DNA from: Flavobacteriales bacterium
GTDB taxonomy: Bacteria; Bacteroidota; Bacteroidia; Flavobacteriales_D; Crocinitomicaceae
Assembly: GCA_947463385.1 (NCBI GenBank)
Contig: CANHSL010000002.1
Span: forward strand, 1-64,000
Direction of reading: 5' to 3'
Length of the DNA: 64,000 nt
The notes below the pieces were generated by a model. That model was not told the DNA's origin. It did no database searches and saw only the letters and a list, made by a program, of their open reading frames with translations. Shown here piece by piece: positions 46,109 through 55,408 of this stretch. Each line of letters starts with the position of its first letter. Within the stretch, counting starts at the first letter, position 1. The position numbers and the translations under genes are program-made.

Positions 46109-46900
46109 TTAATGACTTTTAGCTAATTGTTTAATTTGGCTTGCAAAGTAACTCTTTTTTTCGGGAAAAGCCAAAATTAATTGTTCATAAATGGCAATGG
46201 CTTTTGAATGATTTCCTTGAATAATGAAGATTTTCGCCAAAGTTTCACTGATTGGAACGTTATCGGCATCCAAACTTTCCTTTGCTTTTTTAGTAGGTGA
46301 ATAAAACGCTACTTTTTCACGTTCAATCGGAATTATTTTTTTTGGTTTTATTTGTGAACTCGGCGCAGGGCTGAGTTCTGTTCCAGCTAACCATGACGTG
46401 AAGGACTTCGGTTCATCTAATGGTTTCAGCTGCTCAGGTAGTTGCGCATCGAACAGCGTGTCGTCTGTTGGTTCATGTTGTTCAAATTCTTGGATATAGC
46501 GTGAAGAGGCGGCGCTACCTTCAATCAATGCTTCAATTGCATCGTATGCTTTAACGGGGGTTTTGTCCAGTTCATTAGCTACCACCGCAACTTCTTCCTC
46601 CTTAACTTCAGCATCCGTGGTAGGTTCTTTGGGTGTCAACACCATTTCTTCCTCCATTTTAGACGCATGAATCATGGTAAACAATTTTTCTCGATTGCTT
46701 ATTCGAAAGGCATGCTTTGGAAGTGCCTGGCTAAGTCGGATGTCTTCACACCGATAGAGGCCTTCCAAATAGGAGAGGGAGAAAATTCCTGCATACGGAA
46801 ACTCCTCGCAAAGTTTTTCTAATTGAGTTAAATCAGCAGCGGTAATTGTCGCTGGGTTAAGACAGAGGGTGTTGATATGTGTTTTATTCCAACTCACCAA
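46109..46900 (-). CDS. Conserved hypothetical protein with C-terminal TPR-like helices
   Basis: A 263-residue cytoplasmic protein of unknown function. An N-terminal helical domain (about 1-85, LTQLEKLCEEFPYAGIFSLSYLEGL) is followed by an acidic low-complexity middle (about 88-200) and a C-terminal part resembling one tetratricopeptide repeat (SETLAKIFIIQGNHSKAIAIYEQLILAFPEKKSYFASQI). It overlaps lptE by 7 bases and precedes secG by one base, so a link to envelope biogenesis is plausible but unproven. Confidence 0.8.
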   Translation of the reverse strand: MVSWNKTHINTLCLNPATITAADLTQLEKLCEEFPYAGIFSLSYLEGLYRCEDIRLSQALPKHAFRISNREKLFTMIHASKMEEEMVLTPKEPTTDAEVKEEEVAVVANELDKTPVKAYDAIEALIEGSAASSRYIQEFEQHEPTDDTLFDAQLPEQLKPLDEPKSFTSWLAGTELSPAPSSQIKPKKIIPIEREKVAFYSPTKKAKESLDADNVPISETLAKIFIIQGNHSKAIAIYEQLILAFPEKKSYFASQIKQLAKSH

Positions 46901-47403
46901 TTGCTCATTATCTTGTTTATGACGTCTTGAATAACCTGCTCATTGATTGTACTCAAGAGTTGCGACTCTACACTCGATAGGTTACTCGAGGCATCAAAAT
47001 CTGCAAAGCGGGTAACGTTAAGCTTTAGTTCTTCTTCTTTCGGAGTAGTTGTGAAAATCGTGAATTGTACACTAACAGTTAACCTGTTTTTTGCCGCATT
47101 ATCACCATTTTGAATGGCAATTGGATTCACATTATAGCTGGTTATTTCGCCGGATATTTGTACTTGAGCATCCCCAAGTTTTGTAGCTAAACCCAGTCTG
47201 GTATTATTTTGAATACCGTCCTTTATTGCTTCAGTTAGTCCCGCGGAATAACTTAATGGACAGGTTGCGGCATTGTTTTGAAGCGTCTGTAAATGAAAGT
47301 ATTTCCATTCTTCAGGCATGCCTCCGGTGTCCTTAAATCCGATTTTACTCGGCCAACAACTGGATAACCCAAGAATTACCAACGAAAAAAGGAAGGTTTT
47401 CAT
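46894..47403 (-). CDS. lptE: LptE-family LPS-assembly lipoprotein
   Basis: A 169-residue lipoprotein with lipobox GLSSC (Cys16). LptE plugs the LptD barrel that places LPS in the outer membrane. The call rests on size, the TLQNNAATCPLSYSAGLTEAIKDGIQNNTRL segment, QISGEITSYNVNPIA, and the genomic position next to the sigma-54 activator and secG common in Flavobacteria. Similarity to E. coli LptE is low. It overlaps both neighbours (4 and 7 bases). Confidence 0.85.
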   Translation of the reverse strand: MKTFLFSLVILGLSSCWPSKIGFKDTGGMPEEWKYFHLQTLQNNAATCPLSYSAGLTEAIKDGIQNNTRLGLATKLGDAQVQISGEITSYNVNPIAIQNGDNAAKNRLTVSVQFTIFTTTPKEEELKLNVTRFADFDASSNLSSVESQLLSTINEQVIQDVINKIMSNW

Positions 47404-48638
47404 TCAGCTAAATTATATTCTTTTATCTTTCGATAAAGGGTTCGTTCAGAAATTCCTAATTCTTTGGCTGCATACTTTCGTTTTCCGCGATGCTTTTCTA
47501 AGGCTTTAATGATCAGTTCTTTTTCACGCTCTTCAAGTGAAAGTGATTCAATGAACTCTTCATGTGCTACAAATGAGGTGTCGTTATCTGTAAATTCGTC
47601 TTCTGCTGAATCAATGATTGGTGATATAAGCCCTTTGGCAGAAGGAATCGGTGCTCCGAAATCCTGATATAGCTTATCTATAACAGCGTGTTGGTCTGCC
47701 GAAATTTTAAAGTTCCCGGATTGACTTAGCAGTTCCACAACTAATTTTTTTAATTCTGTGAGATCTTTTTTCATCTCAAATAAGAACTTATACATCAATT
47801 CTCGTTCGGATATTGCTTCTTGACTCGCATCACCAACAAGTGCGGGGCTATTTTCCTGAATTATCGGTAAATAGGTTCTAAGCAATAAGGCATCGATGTT
47901 CCGTTCTGTTTCAATGATGCTGATTTGCTCTACGGTATTTTTAAGTTGTCGAATGTTTCCAGGCCATGGATATTCAGTTAACAGCGTTATTGCCTCAGGT
48001 GTTAATCGAATACCGGGCATTCGGTATCGGTCTGCAAAATCACTTGCAAACTTTCTAAACAAGAGGTGTATATCTTCGCCGCGTTCCCGCAACGCAGGCA
48101 GTTGAATTGGAATGGCGCTCAAGCGATAAAACAAATCTTCTCGAAATTTACCTTTCGCAATGGCACGTTGCATGTTTTCATTCGTTGCTGCGACTACACG
48201 TACATTTGTTTTAAGCGATTTGGAAGCACCAACTCGTAGAAATTCTCCTGTTTCAAGGACCCGTAACAAGCGGACTTGAGTTTGCATAGGTAATTCAGCT
48301 ACCTCGTCCAAAAATATAGTTCCGCCGTTAGCCACTTCAAAGTACCCTTGTCTACTTCCCGCAGCACCCGTAAAGGAACCTTTTTCATGGCCGAATAATT
48401 CAGAATCAATCGTTCCTTCTGGAATAGCGCCACAATTAACTGCGATATATTCCTTGTGCTTTCGCGCACTCAGTTGATGGATTACCTGGGGAATAATTTC
48501 TTTACCCGTTCCGCTTTCTCCGGTAACTAAAACGGATAAGTCTGTTGGAGCTACTTGGGTAGCAACTTCCAACGCCCGATTCAATGGAGATGCATTTCCA
48601 ACAATTCCAAAACGTTGTTTTATTTGTTGTAGATTCAT
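47400..48638 (-). CDS. Sigma-54-interaction AAA+ transcriptional activator with Fis-type HTH
   Basis: A 412-residue activator of RNA polymerase carrying sigma-54. The AAA+ domain (about 10-245) has Walker A GESGTGKE (40-47), the sigma-54 contact loop as GSFTGA (87-92; the consensus is GAFTGA), and GGTIFLDEVAELP as Walker B. The C-terminus (about 370-412) is a Fis-type helix-turn-helix (KHRGKRKYAAKELGISERTLYRKIKEY). There is no receiver or other N-terminal sensor domain. The ATG at 48638, 10 bases after the miaB stop, is preferred to a TTG at 48656 that overlaps miaB. Targets are unknown. Confidence 0.92.
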   Translation of the reverse strand: MNLQQIKQRFGIVGNASPLNRALEVATQVAPTDLSVLVTGESGTGKEIIPQVIHQLSARKHKEYIAVNCGAIPEGTIDSELFGHEKGSFTGAAGSRQGYFEVANGGTIFLDEVAELPMQTQVRLLRVLETGEFLRVGASKSLKTNVRVVAATNENMQRAIAKGKFREDLFYRLSAIPIQLPALRERGEDIHLLFRKFASDFADRYRMPGIRLTPEAITLLTEYPWPGNIRQLKNTVEQISIIETERNIDALLLRTYLPIIQENSPALVGDASQEAISERELMYKFLFEMKKDLTELKKLVVELLSQSGNFKISADQHAVIDKLYQDFGAPIPSAKGLISPIIDSAEDEFTDNDTSFVAHEEFIESLSLEEREKELIIKALEKHRGKRKYAAKELGISERTLYRKIKEYNLAE

Positions 48639-48648
48639 TTTAAGTCGC

Positions 48649-50088
48649 TTAATCAATCAGTTCTCCAAACAAGGTCGCCGAAGTACATCCTGTAATTTTT
48701 ACCTGTACATAAGTGCCCTTTTCCGCCTGTTTCCGATCAAATACGACCATGGAATTTCTTGAATTTCTTCCGCAAAATTGTAGTTCAGACCGCTTAGAAG
48801 GCCCCTCTACAAGCACTTCTTGGACCGTTCCAACTTGGCGTTCATTGGCGGCAAGACTATGTGCAGTTTGCAGCTCAATAATTTCAGTAAGGCGTTTACC
48901 TTTTATTTCTTCAGGTACATCATCTTCAAATTTTCGTTCTGCCAATGTTTTAGGACGTTCTGAATATTTAAACATGTAGGCATAGTCGAATTGAACCTTT
49001 TCCATCAGTGACACTGTATCGCGATGTTCTGCATCCGTTTCGCCGCAAAATCCGGTAATGATGTCCGTCGAAATCGCACAGTTCGGTATGATTCGGTGAA
49101 TCGCCGCTATGCGGTCTAAATACCATTCCCTTGAGTAGCCACGATTCATGCGGTACAATACATCCGTATTACCAGACTGCACCGGTAAATGAATGTAATT
49201 GCAGACATTGTGGTTTGATGCGATAACTTCCAATACGTCATCAGTCATATCCTTCGGATGGGAGGTACTAAATCGCACCCTGAGTAAGGGAGAAACATTT
49301 GCAACCGCTTGAAGGAGTTGCGCAAAATTCATAGCGGCCTCCGTTGGGTTTTTTAGCTCTCCCTTAGAACTTAAATTCCAACGATAACTATCAACATTTT
49401 GCCCCAGTAAGGTTACTTCACGGTATCCTTTATCGAATAAATCATGGCATTCTGCTACAATCGACTTCGGATCTCTAGATCGTTCACGTCCTCGGGTAAA
49501 GGGTACCACACAAAATGAACACATATTGTCGCATCCACGCATGATCGTAACAAACGCAGAAATTCCCCCTTGATCTAATCGAACAGGAGAAATATCTGCA
49601 TAAGTTTCTTCTCTTGACAATAGCACATTGACAGCCTTTTGTCCAGTTCCAACCTCCGAAATTAGGTTCGGTAAGTCACGGTATGCATCTGGGCCGGCAA
49701 CAATATCTACTAATTTTTCTTCTTCCAGTAAGTTCTTTTTGAGCCGCTCAGCCATACACCCTAATATGCCAACCACCAATTCTGGATTTTGCTGTTTGTG
49801 ATGCTGGAACTCTGTCAGTCTATTTCTTACGCGTTGTTCCGCATTCTCTCGAATAGAGCAGGTATTTATAAGCACTAAGTCTGCCTCAGCAATATTTCGC
49901 GTGGTAGCATACCCATCTTGTGCAAGGATTGAAGCAACAACTTCGCTATCAGAGAAATTCATCTGACAGCCATAGCTTTCTAAGTATAATTTCTTTTGTG
50001 TAGTATTCGGGTCAATGGTATTTTGTAACAATACTTCTCCTTGACGGTCCTCTGTTAGAGGTTCATTGGATTTTTTATCATGCTGCAT
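48649..50088 (-). CDS. miaB: tRNA-2-methylthio-N6-isopentenyladenosine methylthiotransferase MiaB
   Basis: A radical-SAM enzyme that adds a methylthio group to isopentenyl-A37 of tRNAs. The 479-residue protein has the UPF0004 domain cysteines Cys41, Cys77 and Cys111, the radical-SAM cluster Cys186-x3-Cys190-x2-Cys193 ([21 protein letters not shown]), and a C-terminal TRAM domain (about 415-479). The motif set fits MiaB rather than RimO or MtaB. It is the first gene of the unit running to secG, and its promoter is so close that the message should be leaderless. Confidence 0.97.
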   Translation of the reverse strand: MQHDKKSNEPLTEDRQGEVLLQNTIDPNTTQKKLYLESYGCQMNFSDSEVVASILAQDGYATTRNIAEADLVLINTCSIRENAEQRVRNRLTEFQHHKQQNPELVVGILGCMAERLKKNLLEEEKLVDIVAGPDAYRDLPNLISEVGTGQKAVNVLLSREETYADISPVRLDQGGISAFVTIMRGCDNMCSFCVVPFTRGRERSRDPKSIVAECHDLFDKGYREVTLLGQNVDSYRWNLSSKGELKNPTEAAMNFAQLLQAVANVSPLLRVRFSTSHPKDMTDDVLEVIASNHNVCNYIHLPVQSGNTDVLYRMNRGYSREWYLDRIAAIHRIIPNCAISTDIITGFCGETDAEHRDTVSLMEKVQFDYAYMFKYSERPKTLAERKFEDDVPEEIKGKRLTEIIELQTAHSLAANERQVGTVQEVLVEGPSKRSELQFCGRNSRNSMVVFDRKQAEKGTYVQVKITGCTSATLFGELID

Positions 50089-50092
50089 GGTA

Positions 50093-50123
50093 CAAATTTA
50101 CCACAATATAGTGCAGTGTCAAA
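50093..50123 (-). promoter_or_regulatory. Promoter of miaB, giving a leaderless mRNA
   Basis: On the minus strand TTTG (50123-50120), a 19-base spacer and TAAATTTG (50100-50093), a perfect consensus. The -7 box ends four bases before the ATG at 50088. Confidence 0.8.
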
Positions 50124-50247
50124 ATGTCATGTTTTATAATTTCAGTTGATTTAACAAAAAAAATATCAAGTACCTTAACCATAGGTTAAATATATAGTGT
50201 CAGAACTAATTAAAAAAAACAATCCGTGCATTGCATGGTTTTAGTTA

Positions 50248-50255
50248 TAAATTTG
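50248..50255 (+). promoter_or_regulatory. -7 element for topA
   Basis: TAAATTTG, 18 bases before the ATG at 50274. It falls inside the longer possible reading frame from 50226, which supports the later start codon. Confidence 0.6.
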
Positions 50256-50273
50256 TCCCAAATATTGAACCCT

Positions 50274-52586
50274 ATGTCAAAAAACTTAGTCATCGTTGAG
50301 TCTCCGGCAAAAGCCAAAACCATTGAAGGATATTTAGGTGCAGATTACACCGTGAAATCTAGTTTTGGCCACATTAGAGATTTAGCTAAGAAAGGATTAT
50401 CGGTGGAAATTGACAACGAATTCATACCTAATTATGAAGTGTCTGTTGACAAGAAGCCCTTGGTGGCTGAGTTAAAGAAATTAGCTAAAAATGCCGATTA
50501 CATATGGCTCGCAACGGATGAGGACCGCGAAGGAGAGGCGATTTCCTGGCATTTATTTGAAACCTTAGGGTTAAAACATGAAAATACGCATCGCATTACA
50601 TTTAATGAAATTACCAAAACCGCAGTTCAAAAGGCCATTGCAAATCCGCGGAAAATAGATCAAGACCTAGTAGATGCCCAACAAGCGCGAAGAATTTTAG
50701 ACCGTATTGTCGGATTCGAGTTGTCGCCTGTTTTATGGAGAAAAGTACGTCCAAGCTTATCCGCCGGAAGGGTTCAGTCTGTTGCTGTAAGACTAATTAC
50801 GGAGCGTGAAGCAGAAATTCAGTCATTTCTTGCCGACTCATTTTTTAAGACGGTGGCTAATTTGAAGTCAAAAAACGGTTCGCTTAATGCAGAATTAGAT
50901 CATAATTTCAAAGATGCAACTGGGGTAGAGGAGTTTTTAAATGCAATGAAAGGAAGAAGCTTAACCGTTGATTCCATAGAAACGAAACCAACGAAAAGAA
51001 CACCTTCTGCTCCCTTTACTACCTCTACCTTACAACAGGAGGCCTCGGTGAAGTTAGGGTTCTCGGTTTCTAGAACCATGTCTGTAGCGCAAAAGTTATA
51101 TGAAGCAGGACACATTACCTACATGAGAACGGATTCTACAAATTTATCGGAAACCGCGCTGAAAGGGGCCGCAGATGAGATTGTTTCATCCTATGGCGCG
51201 CCTTATTCTAATCCTTCAAAATATGCAACCAAGTCTGCTTCCGCTCAAGAAGCGCACGAAGCGATTAGGCCATCAAATTTTGGGGCTGTACAAGTTTCGG
51301 ATAATCGAGATGAACAAAAATTATACGACCTGATTCGAAAACGAACCTTGGCAAGTCAAATGGCCCATGCGAAACTTGAAAAAACCACAGTTAAATTATC
51401 TGGTGCACCAGACAACTTAGTTTTTACGGCGAAGGGAGAGGTTATCGTATTTGATGGATTTTTGAAGGTATATGCGGTAAGTAACTTAGAGGAGGATGAA
51501 GAAGAGGAGGGCATGTTACCTAAAGTTGAAAAAGGTGAACGCATTGAAGTACTTGATGTATTATCAACGCAACGATTCACACGAAGTCCTTCAAGGTATT
51601 CTGAGGCAAGTCTTGTTAAGAAAATGGAAGAGCTAGGAATTGGACGACCATCAACCTATGCACCGACGATTTCAACAATTCAAAAACGCGGGTATGTCGC
51701 TAAGAATGAAAGCGATGGAATACAACGTCCGTATGTGCAGTTTCAGTTAAAGGGAAATGATCTTTCGAAGCTTGATAAAACAGAAACGGTAGGGGCCGAT
51801 AAAAATAGATTAGTACCAACAGATATTGGTGTGCTTGTTACGAGTTTTCTTGAGCAACAGTTTGCTAAAATCATGGACTATCAATTTACAGCGCGTGTAG
51901 AAGAAGCCTTCGATGAAATTGCTCAAGGGAAAGTGAAATGGAACGAAATGTTAAAACTTTTTTACGCCCCATTTCATGCAACAGTGGAGGAAACCATGGA
52001 AACCTCTGCTCGCGTTACCGGAGAAAGAGAATTGGGTATAGACCCTAAATCAGGACGAAAAGTTATTGCTAGGATGGGTAAATTTGGAGCGATGATTCAA
52101 ATTGGGGACGAACAAGTCGATGGAGAAAAACCAGTTTTTGCTTCCTTAATGAAAAGTCAATCGATTGCTACTGTATCACTTGAAGAAGCGTTGGAATTAT
52201 TTAAATTACCTCGAATTGTTGGTGAATTAGATGGTGAGGTGGTAAAGGTGAACACGGGAAGGTTTGGTCCCTATGTTCAATTAGGAAAATTGTTTGTTTC
52301 AATTCCGAAAGATGAAGATTTAATGGAGTTGACATATGAACGCGCGCTTGAGTTAATCCAAGAGAAAAAAACAAGCGCAGCCAATAATACCCTAGCGTCT
52401 TTTGAGGAACGACCAGATGTTTTAGTATTAAATGGGAAATACGGTCCGTATTTAAAAATCGGAAAGGATAATTTTAAATTACCGAAAGGAACTGAACCCA
52501 GCACCCTAACCTTGGCGGAGTGTTTAACTATCGCAGAAAACCAGCCTTCGTCCAAAGCGAAGCGTTCGTTCAAAGGAAAAAAATAG
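50274..52586 (+). CDS. topA: DNA topoisomerase I
   Basis: A type IA topoisomerase that relaxes negative supercoils. With the ATG at 50274 it has 770 residues. The TOPRIM domain starts NLVIVESPAKAKTIEGYLG and has DEDREGE (82-88); the catalytic Tyr283 lies in ITYMRTDSTN; SAQEAHEAIRP and GIGRPSTYAPTISTIQKRGYV are conserved core segments. The C-terminal third (from about 595) carries repeated FGPYVQLG/YGPYLKIG-type units instead of Cys4 zinc ribbons. It leads a series with ssb, gldE, gldD and folK on the same strand. Confidence 0.97.
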   Translation: MSKNLVIVESPAKAKTIEGYLGADYTVKSSFGHIRDLAKKGLSVEIDNEFIPNYEVSVDKKPLVAELKKLAKNADYIWLATDEDREGEAISWHLFETLGLKHENTHRITFNEITKTAVQKAIANPRKIDQDLVDAQQARRILDRIVGFELSPVLWRKVRPSLSAGRVQSVAVRLITEREAEIQSFLADSFFKTVANLKSKNGSLNAELDHNFKDATGVEEFLNAMKGRSLTVDSIETKPTKRTPSAPFTTSTLQQEASVKLGFSVSRTMSVAQKLYEAGHITYMRTDSTNLSETALKGAADEIVSSYGAPYSNPSKYATKSASAQEAHEAIRPSNFGAVQVSDNRDEQKLYDLIRKRTLASQMAHAKLEKTTVKLSGAPDNLVFTAKGEVIVFDGFLKVYAVSNLEEDEEEEGMLPKVEKGERIEVLDVLSTQRFTRSPSRYSEASLVKKMEELGIGRPSTYAPTISTIQKRGYVAKNESDGIQRPYVQFQLKGNDLSKLDKTETVGADKNRLVPTDIGVLVTSFLEQQFAKIMDYQFTARVEEAFDEIAQGKVKWNEMLKLFYAPFHATVEETMETSARVTGERELGIDPKSGRKVIARMGKFGAMIQIGDEQVDGEKPVFASLMKSQSIATVSLEEALELFKLPRIVGELDGEVVKVNTGRFGPYVQLGKLFVSIPKDEDLMELTYERALELIQEKKTSAANNTLASFEERPDVLVLNGKYGPYLKIGKDNFKLPKGTEPSTLTLAECLTIAENQPSSKAKRSFKGKK

Positions 52587-52609
52587 TAATTTAGACAAAA
52601 ATAGCAGCA

Positions 52610-53053
52610 ATGAGTGGCAGTGTAAATAAGGTCATTTTGATAGGTAATTTAGGGAAAGATCCAGAAATTCGTCACTTCGAAAATGGAGGGGTGTTAGCTT
52701 CTTTTCCCATTGCTACATCCGAATCCTACACAGATCGCCAAACGGGTGAGAAAAAAGAAAATACCGATTGGCATGATATCGTGTTGTGGAGAGGTCTAGC
52801 GGAAGTAGCAGAAAAATACCTTCACAAAGGAACCAAAATATATGTTGAAGGTAAATTGAAAAAACGTTCCTATCAAGATCGTGAAGGGAATACCCGATAT
52901 GTTACCGAAGTAGTTGGGGAGGAAATGACCATTTTGTCGAGGCCAGATAATGAGCCAAAGACAAATAATCCGTATCCAAAGGATTCGACTTCAACACCGC
53001 CTTCAGATACCGCCGGATTTAGCGCAAAACCCGAAGATGAAACTCCATTTTAA
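52610..53053 (+). CDS. ssb: Single-stranded DNA-binding protein
   Basis: A 147-residue OB-fold protein that coats single-stranded DNA. It has the standard core (1-110: NKVILIGNLGKDPEIR, DWHDIVLWRGLAEVAEKYLHKGTKIYVEGKLKKRSYQD) and a disordered tail ending DETPF, the acidic tip that recruits partner proteins. It lies 23 bases after topA and 8 before gldE, the ssb-gldE-gldD order known from gliding Flavobacteria. Confidence 0.96.
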   Translation: MSGSVNKVILIGNLGKDPEIRHFENGGVLASFPIATSESYTDRQTGEKKENTDWHDIVLWRGLAEVAEKYLHKGTKIYVEGKLKKRSYQDREGNTRYVTEVVGEEMTILSRPDNEPKTNNPYPKDSTSTPPSDTAGFSAKPEDETPF

Positions 53054-53061
53054 TTTTTAGT

Positions 53062-54369
53062 ATGCCTGACCCTTCCCCCATAAGGCCGTTGTTGGCCCAA
53101 GTATTGTGGACAAATACGGAAACTATTTACACTTCAATTATTGTATTTCTGCTCATTTTGGCAGCTATAACCACTAGCTCTGAATCTGCATTTTTTTCAC
53201 TGAATCCACAGGAAAAAGCCCGCTTGAAGTCTGAGAATTCTCGGATATCCAAGATTATCCTTGACCTTCTATCCAAACCAAGGGAGCTTATTGCATTGCT
53301 TTTGATTTCCATCAATTTCGTGAACGTTGGCATAGTAATCTTATCCACCCTCATCCTAAATAAGATGATGGAAGGCTACAGCGAAGTATCGAAATTACTG
53401 GTCGAAATTTTTGGAATCACCTTATTGATTTTGATTACGGGAGAGGTAATCCCTAAGATTTACGGAGCGAACAACGCGTCAAAAGTCACCCGATTTATGG
53501 CGCTTCCAATCGATGTTATTCGAAAAACACCGCCAATTTCATGGTTAAAAGCGCTCTTAGTGAACGGAACAAGTTTCATTGGTAGAATCGGAGGTAAGAA
53601 TGTTCGAATTTCATCCGATGAATTGGAGCAAGCGATTGCCATTACAAGCGATGAGAATTCCTCCGGAGATGAACAAAAACTCTTGGAAGGGATTGTGAAA
53701 TTGGGAAAAACAGAGGCTGTTCAAATTATGACACCTCGGATTGAAATGTCCTCGATTCCAAACAATATACCTTTTTCTAAGGTGATCGAATTTGTCTTGG
53801 AATTTGGTTATTCTCGCATTCCTATTCATAAGGAAAGTGCAGATAATGTGATAGGGATTTTATACATAAAAGACTTATTGCCACATCTGAAAGAAACAGA
53901 TGAGTTTCCTTGGTTGGATCTTATACGCAAACCATTCTTTATCCCTGAAAACAAGAAAATAGATGACCTCTTGCAAGAGTTCCGTGGTATGAAAATGCAT
54001 TTAGCTGTAGTTGTAGATGAGTATGGAGGAGCAAGCGGGATTGTTACACTGGAGGATATTTTGGAAGAAATTGTTGGCGACATTACCGATGAATTCGATG
54101 ACGACCAAGTGGATTATAAAAAGATGGAGGATGGTTCTTTTGCTTTTGAAGGCCGAACTTCATTGAAGGATTTTTACAAGATTTTAGAAATTGAAGGAGA
54201 AGAATTTGAACGGGATAAAGGGGATTCAGAAACCATAGGTGGATTCATTGTGGAACAGTCCGGTAGAATCCTTAAAAACAAAGAATCAATTACCCAAGGG
54301 AATTTTAAACTTTCAGTAATTTCATCCGATAAACGAAGAATTAAATGGGTAAAAGTTCAGCTACTTTAA
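53062..54369 (+). CDS. gldE: Gliding-motility-associated membrane protein GldE
   Basis: A 435-residue CNNM/CorC-like membrane protein required, with GldD, for gliding in Flavobacterium. Four membrane segments make up a CNNM (DUF21) region (about 18-190, SSESAFFSLNPQEKARLK, GEVIPKIYGANNASK), followed by paired CBS domains (about 215-345, VQIMTPRIEMSSI ... MHLAVVVDEYGGASGIVTLEDILEEIVGDI) and a CorC_HlyC domain (about 355-432). GldE rather than generic hemolysin C is supported by position between ssb and gldD. It overlaps gldD by 25 bases. Confidence 0.92.
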   Translation: MPDPSPIRPLLAQVLWTNTETIYTSIIVFLLILAAITTSSESAFFSLNPQEKARLKSENSRISKIILDLLSKPRELIALLLISINFVNVGIVILSTLILNKMMEGYSEVSKLLVEIFGITLLILITGEVIPKIYGANNASKVTRFMALPIDVIRKTPPISWLKALLVNGTSFIGRIGGKNVRISSDELEQAIAITSDENSSGDEQKLLEGIVKLGKTEAVQIMTPRIEMSSIPNNIPFSKVIEFVLEFGYSRIPIHKESADNVIGILYIKDLLPHLKETDEFPWLDLIRKPFFIPENKKIDDLLQEFRGMKMHLAVVVDEYGGASGIVTLEDILEEIVGDITDEFDDDQVDYKKMEDGSFAFEGRTSLKDFYKILEIEGEEFERDKGDSETIGGFIVEQSGRILKNKESITQGNFKLSVISSDKRRIKWVKVQLL

Positions 54370-54944
54370 TTTTATGCTTAGCTGTTTGGGCTTTTTTATT
54401 CGTTTCTTGTAACGATAAAAAACCTGTGCCTAAACCCTTGTGTTACTTGCGAACTGATTTCCCTGACCATCAGTATTCAAATTTCCAAGTAAAAAACCCG
54501 ATGTTTGATTATCAATTCGATATTTCAAATTTATATGCGTTACGTCAAAACCTTGGGGATCAACGATACGGCTTCCAAGAGTTTGATTTAGGTCCAATTA
54601 ATGGAACCTTGCTTGTTTACCAAAAACGTTTCAATTCAAAGGATTCCTTGATTACCTTAATTAATGCAGCAAATGATTTGGTGGATGAGCATAAAATCAA
54701 AGCGGATCGTATCGATTTTGATCAATTAATCGATCATAATAAAAGAGTGTTTGGGACTTTTTTCACCCTTAAAGGCAATGTGGCTACGAATTATCAATTC
54801 TATTTAACCGATTCAACTTCACGGTTTGTACGAGGAGAGATCTTATTGAATTGCCGACCAAATTATGACAGTCTACGCCCTACCTTGGATTATCTCAAAG
54901 TAGACCTGGATCGAATGATGCAGAGTTTTCAATGGAAAAAGTAA
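54345..54944 (+). CDS. gldD: Gliding-motility lipoprotein GldD
   Basis: A 199-residue lipoprotein with lipobox LFVSC (Cys22). It is recognised by the conserved segment PKPLCYLRTDFPDHQYSNF after the lipobox and by its place directly after gldE; GldD is essential for gliding and T9SS function in Flavobacterium. The start overlaps the gldE 3' end by 25 bases and the gene end overlaps folK by 13. Presence of gldD alone does not prove that this organism glides, since non-gliding Bacteroidota with T9SS keep it. Confidence 0.92.
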   Translation: MGKSSATLILCLAVWAFLFVSCNDKKPVPKPLCYLRTDFPDHQYSNFQVKNPMFDYQFDISNLYALRQNLGDQRYGFQEFDLGPINGTLLVYQKRFNSKDSLITLINAANDLVDEHKIKADRIDFDQLIDHNKRVFGTFFTLKGNVATNYQFYLTDSTSRFVRGEILLNCRPNYDSLRPTLDYLKVDLDRMMQSFQWKK

Positions 54945-55360
54945 ACGTTGCATTTTTGTCTTTGGGTTCTAATTTAGGCGACCGAGAGTCCCAAATTACG
55001 CAGGCCATTGAAACCATGAGTGCACACAATATCAACCTTATTGGGAACTCTTCCTTTTTTTATTCGGAACCGATGGGTTTTGATTCTGAAAACCATTTTT
55101 GTAATATCTGTATAAAAGTAACTACAACGCTTGAACCGCTCGTGTTGCTCCATCGCTTAAAATCTATTGAACAGGTGTTCGGTCGTACTAAAAAGTCAAT
55201 CAATCAAGTCTATGAAGATCGAGTTATTGATATCGACCTGATTTTTTATAATAAAATTTCGTTAGAAAGCCCCGAATTAACCTTGCCTCATCCTGAATGG
55301 AATAAGCGTCCCTTTGTATATTGGCCGCTACTTGAATTGGTTGAATCACTAAATATTTGA
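54932..55360 (+). CDS. folK: 6-hydroxymethyl-7,8-dihydropterin pyrophosphokinase
   Basis: A 142-residue enzyme that pyrophosphorylates hydroxymethyl-dihydropterin in folate synthesis. It begins with the typical AFLSLGSNLGDRESQI and has SSFFYSEPMG, LKSIEQVFGR and the Mg/ATP-binding motif YEDRVIDIDLIFY, followed by LPHPEWNKRPFV. It overlaps gldD by 13 bases. Folate genes are otherwise absent from the window. Confidence 0.95.
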   Translation: MEKVNVAFLSLGSNLGDRESQITQAIETMSAHNINLIGNSSFFYSEPMGFDSENHFCNICIKVTTTLEPLVLLHRLKSIEQVFGRTKKSINQVYEDRVIDIDLIFYNKISLESPELTLPHPEWNKRPFVYWPLLELVESLNI

Positions 55361-55386
55361 TTTGTTTAATTATTTAGTTAAATTTG
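55356..55386 (+). promoter_or_regulatory. Promoter of the OmpA/TPR lipoprotein gene
   Basis: TTTG (55356-55359), a 19-base spacer and TAAATTTG (55379-55386), a perfect Bacteroidota consensus, with a leader of about 19 bases before the ATG at 55409. It overlaps the folK stop codon. Confidence 0.8.
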
Positions 55387-55408
55387 ACCTGCATAAATCA
55401 AATAAACT

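Noticed and set aside
48639-48656. TTG start for the sigma-54 activator
   Set aside because: It would overlap the miaB stop and adds six non-conserved residues; an ATG lies at 48638.
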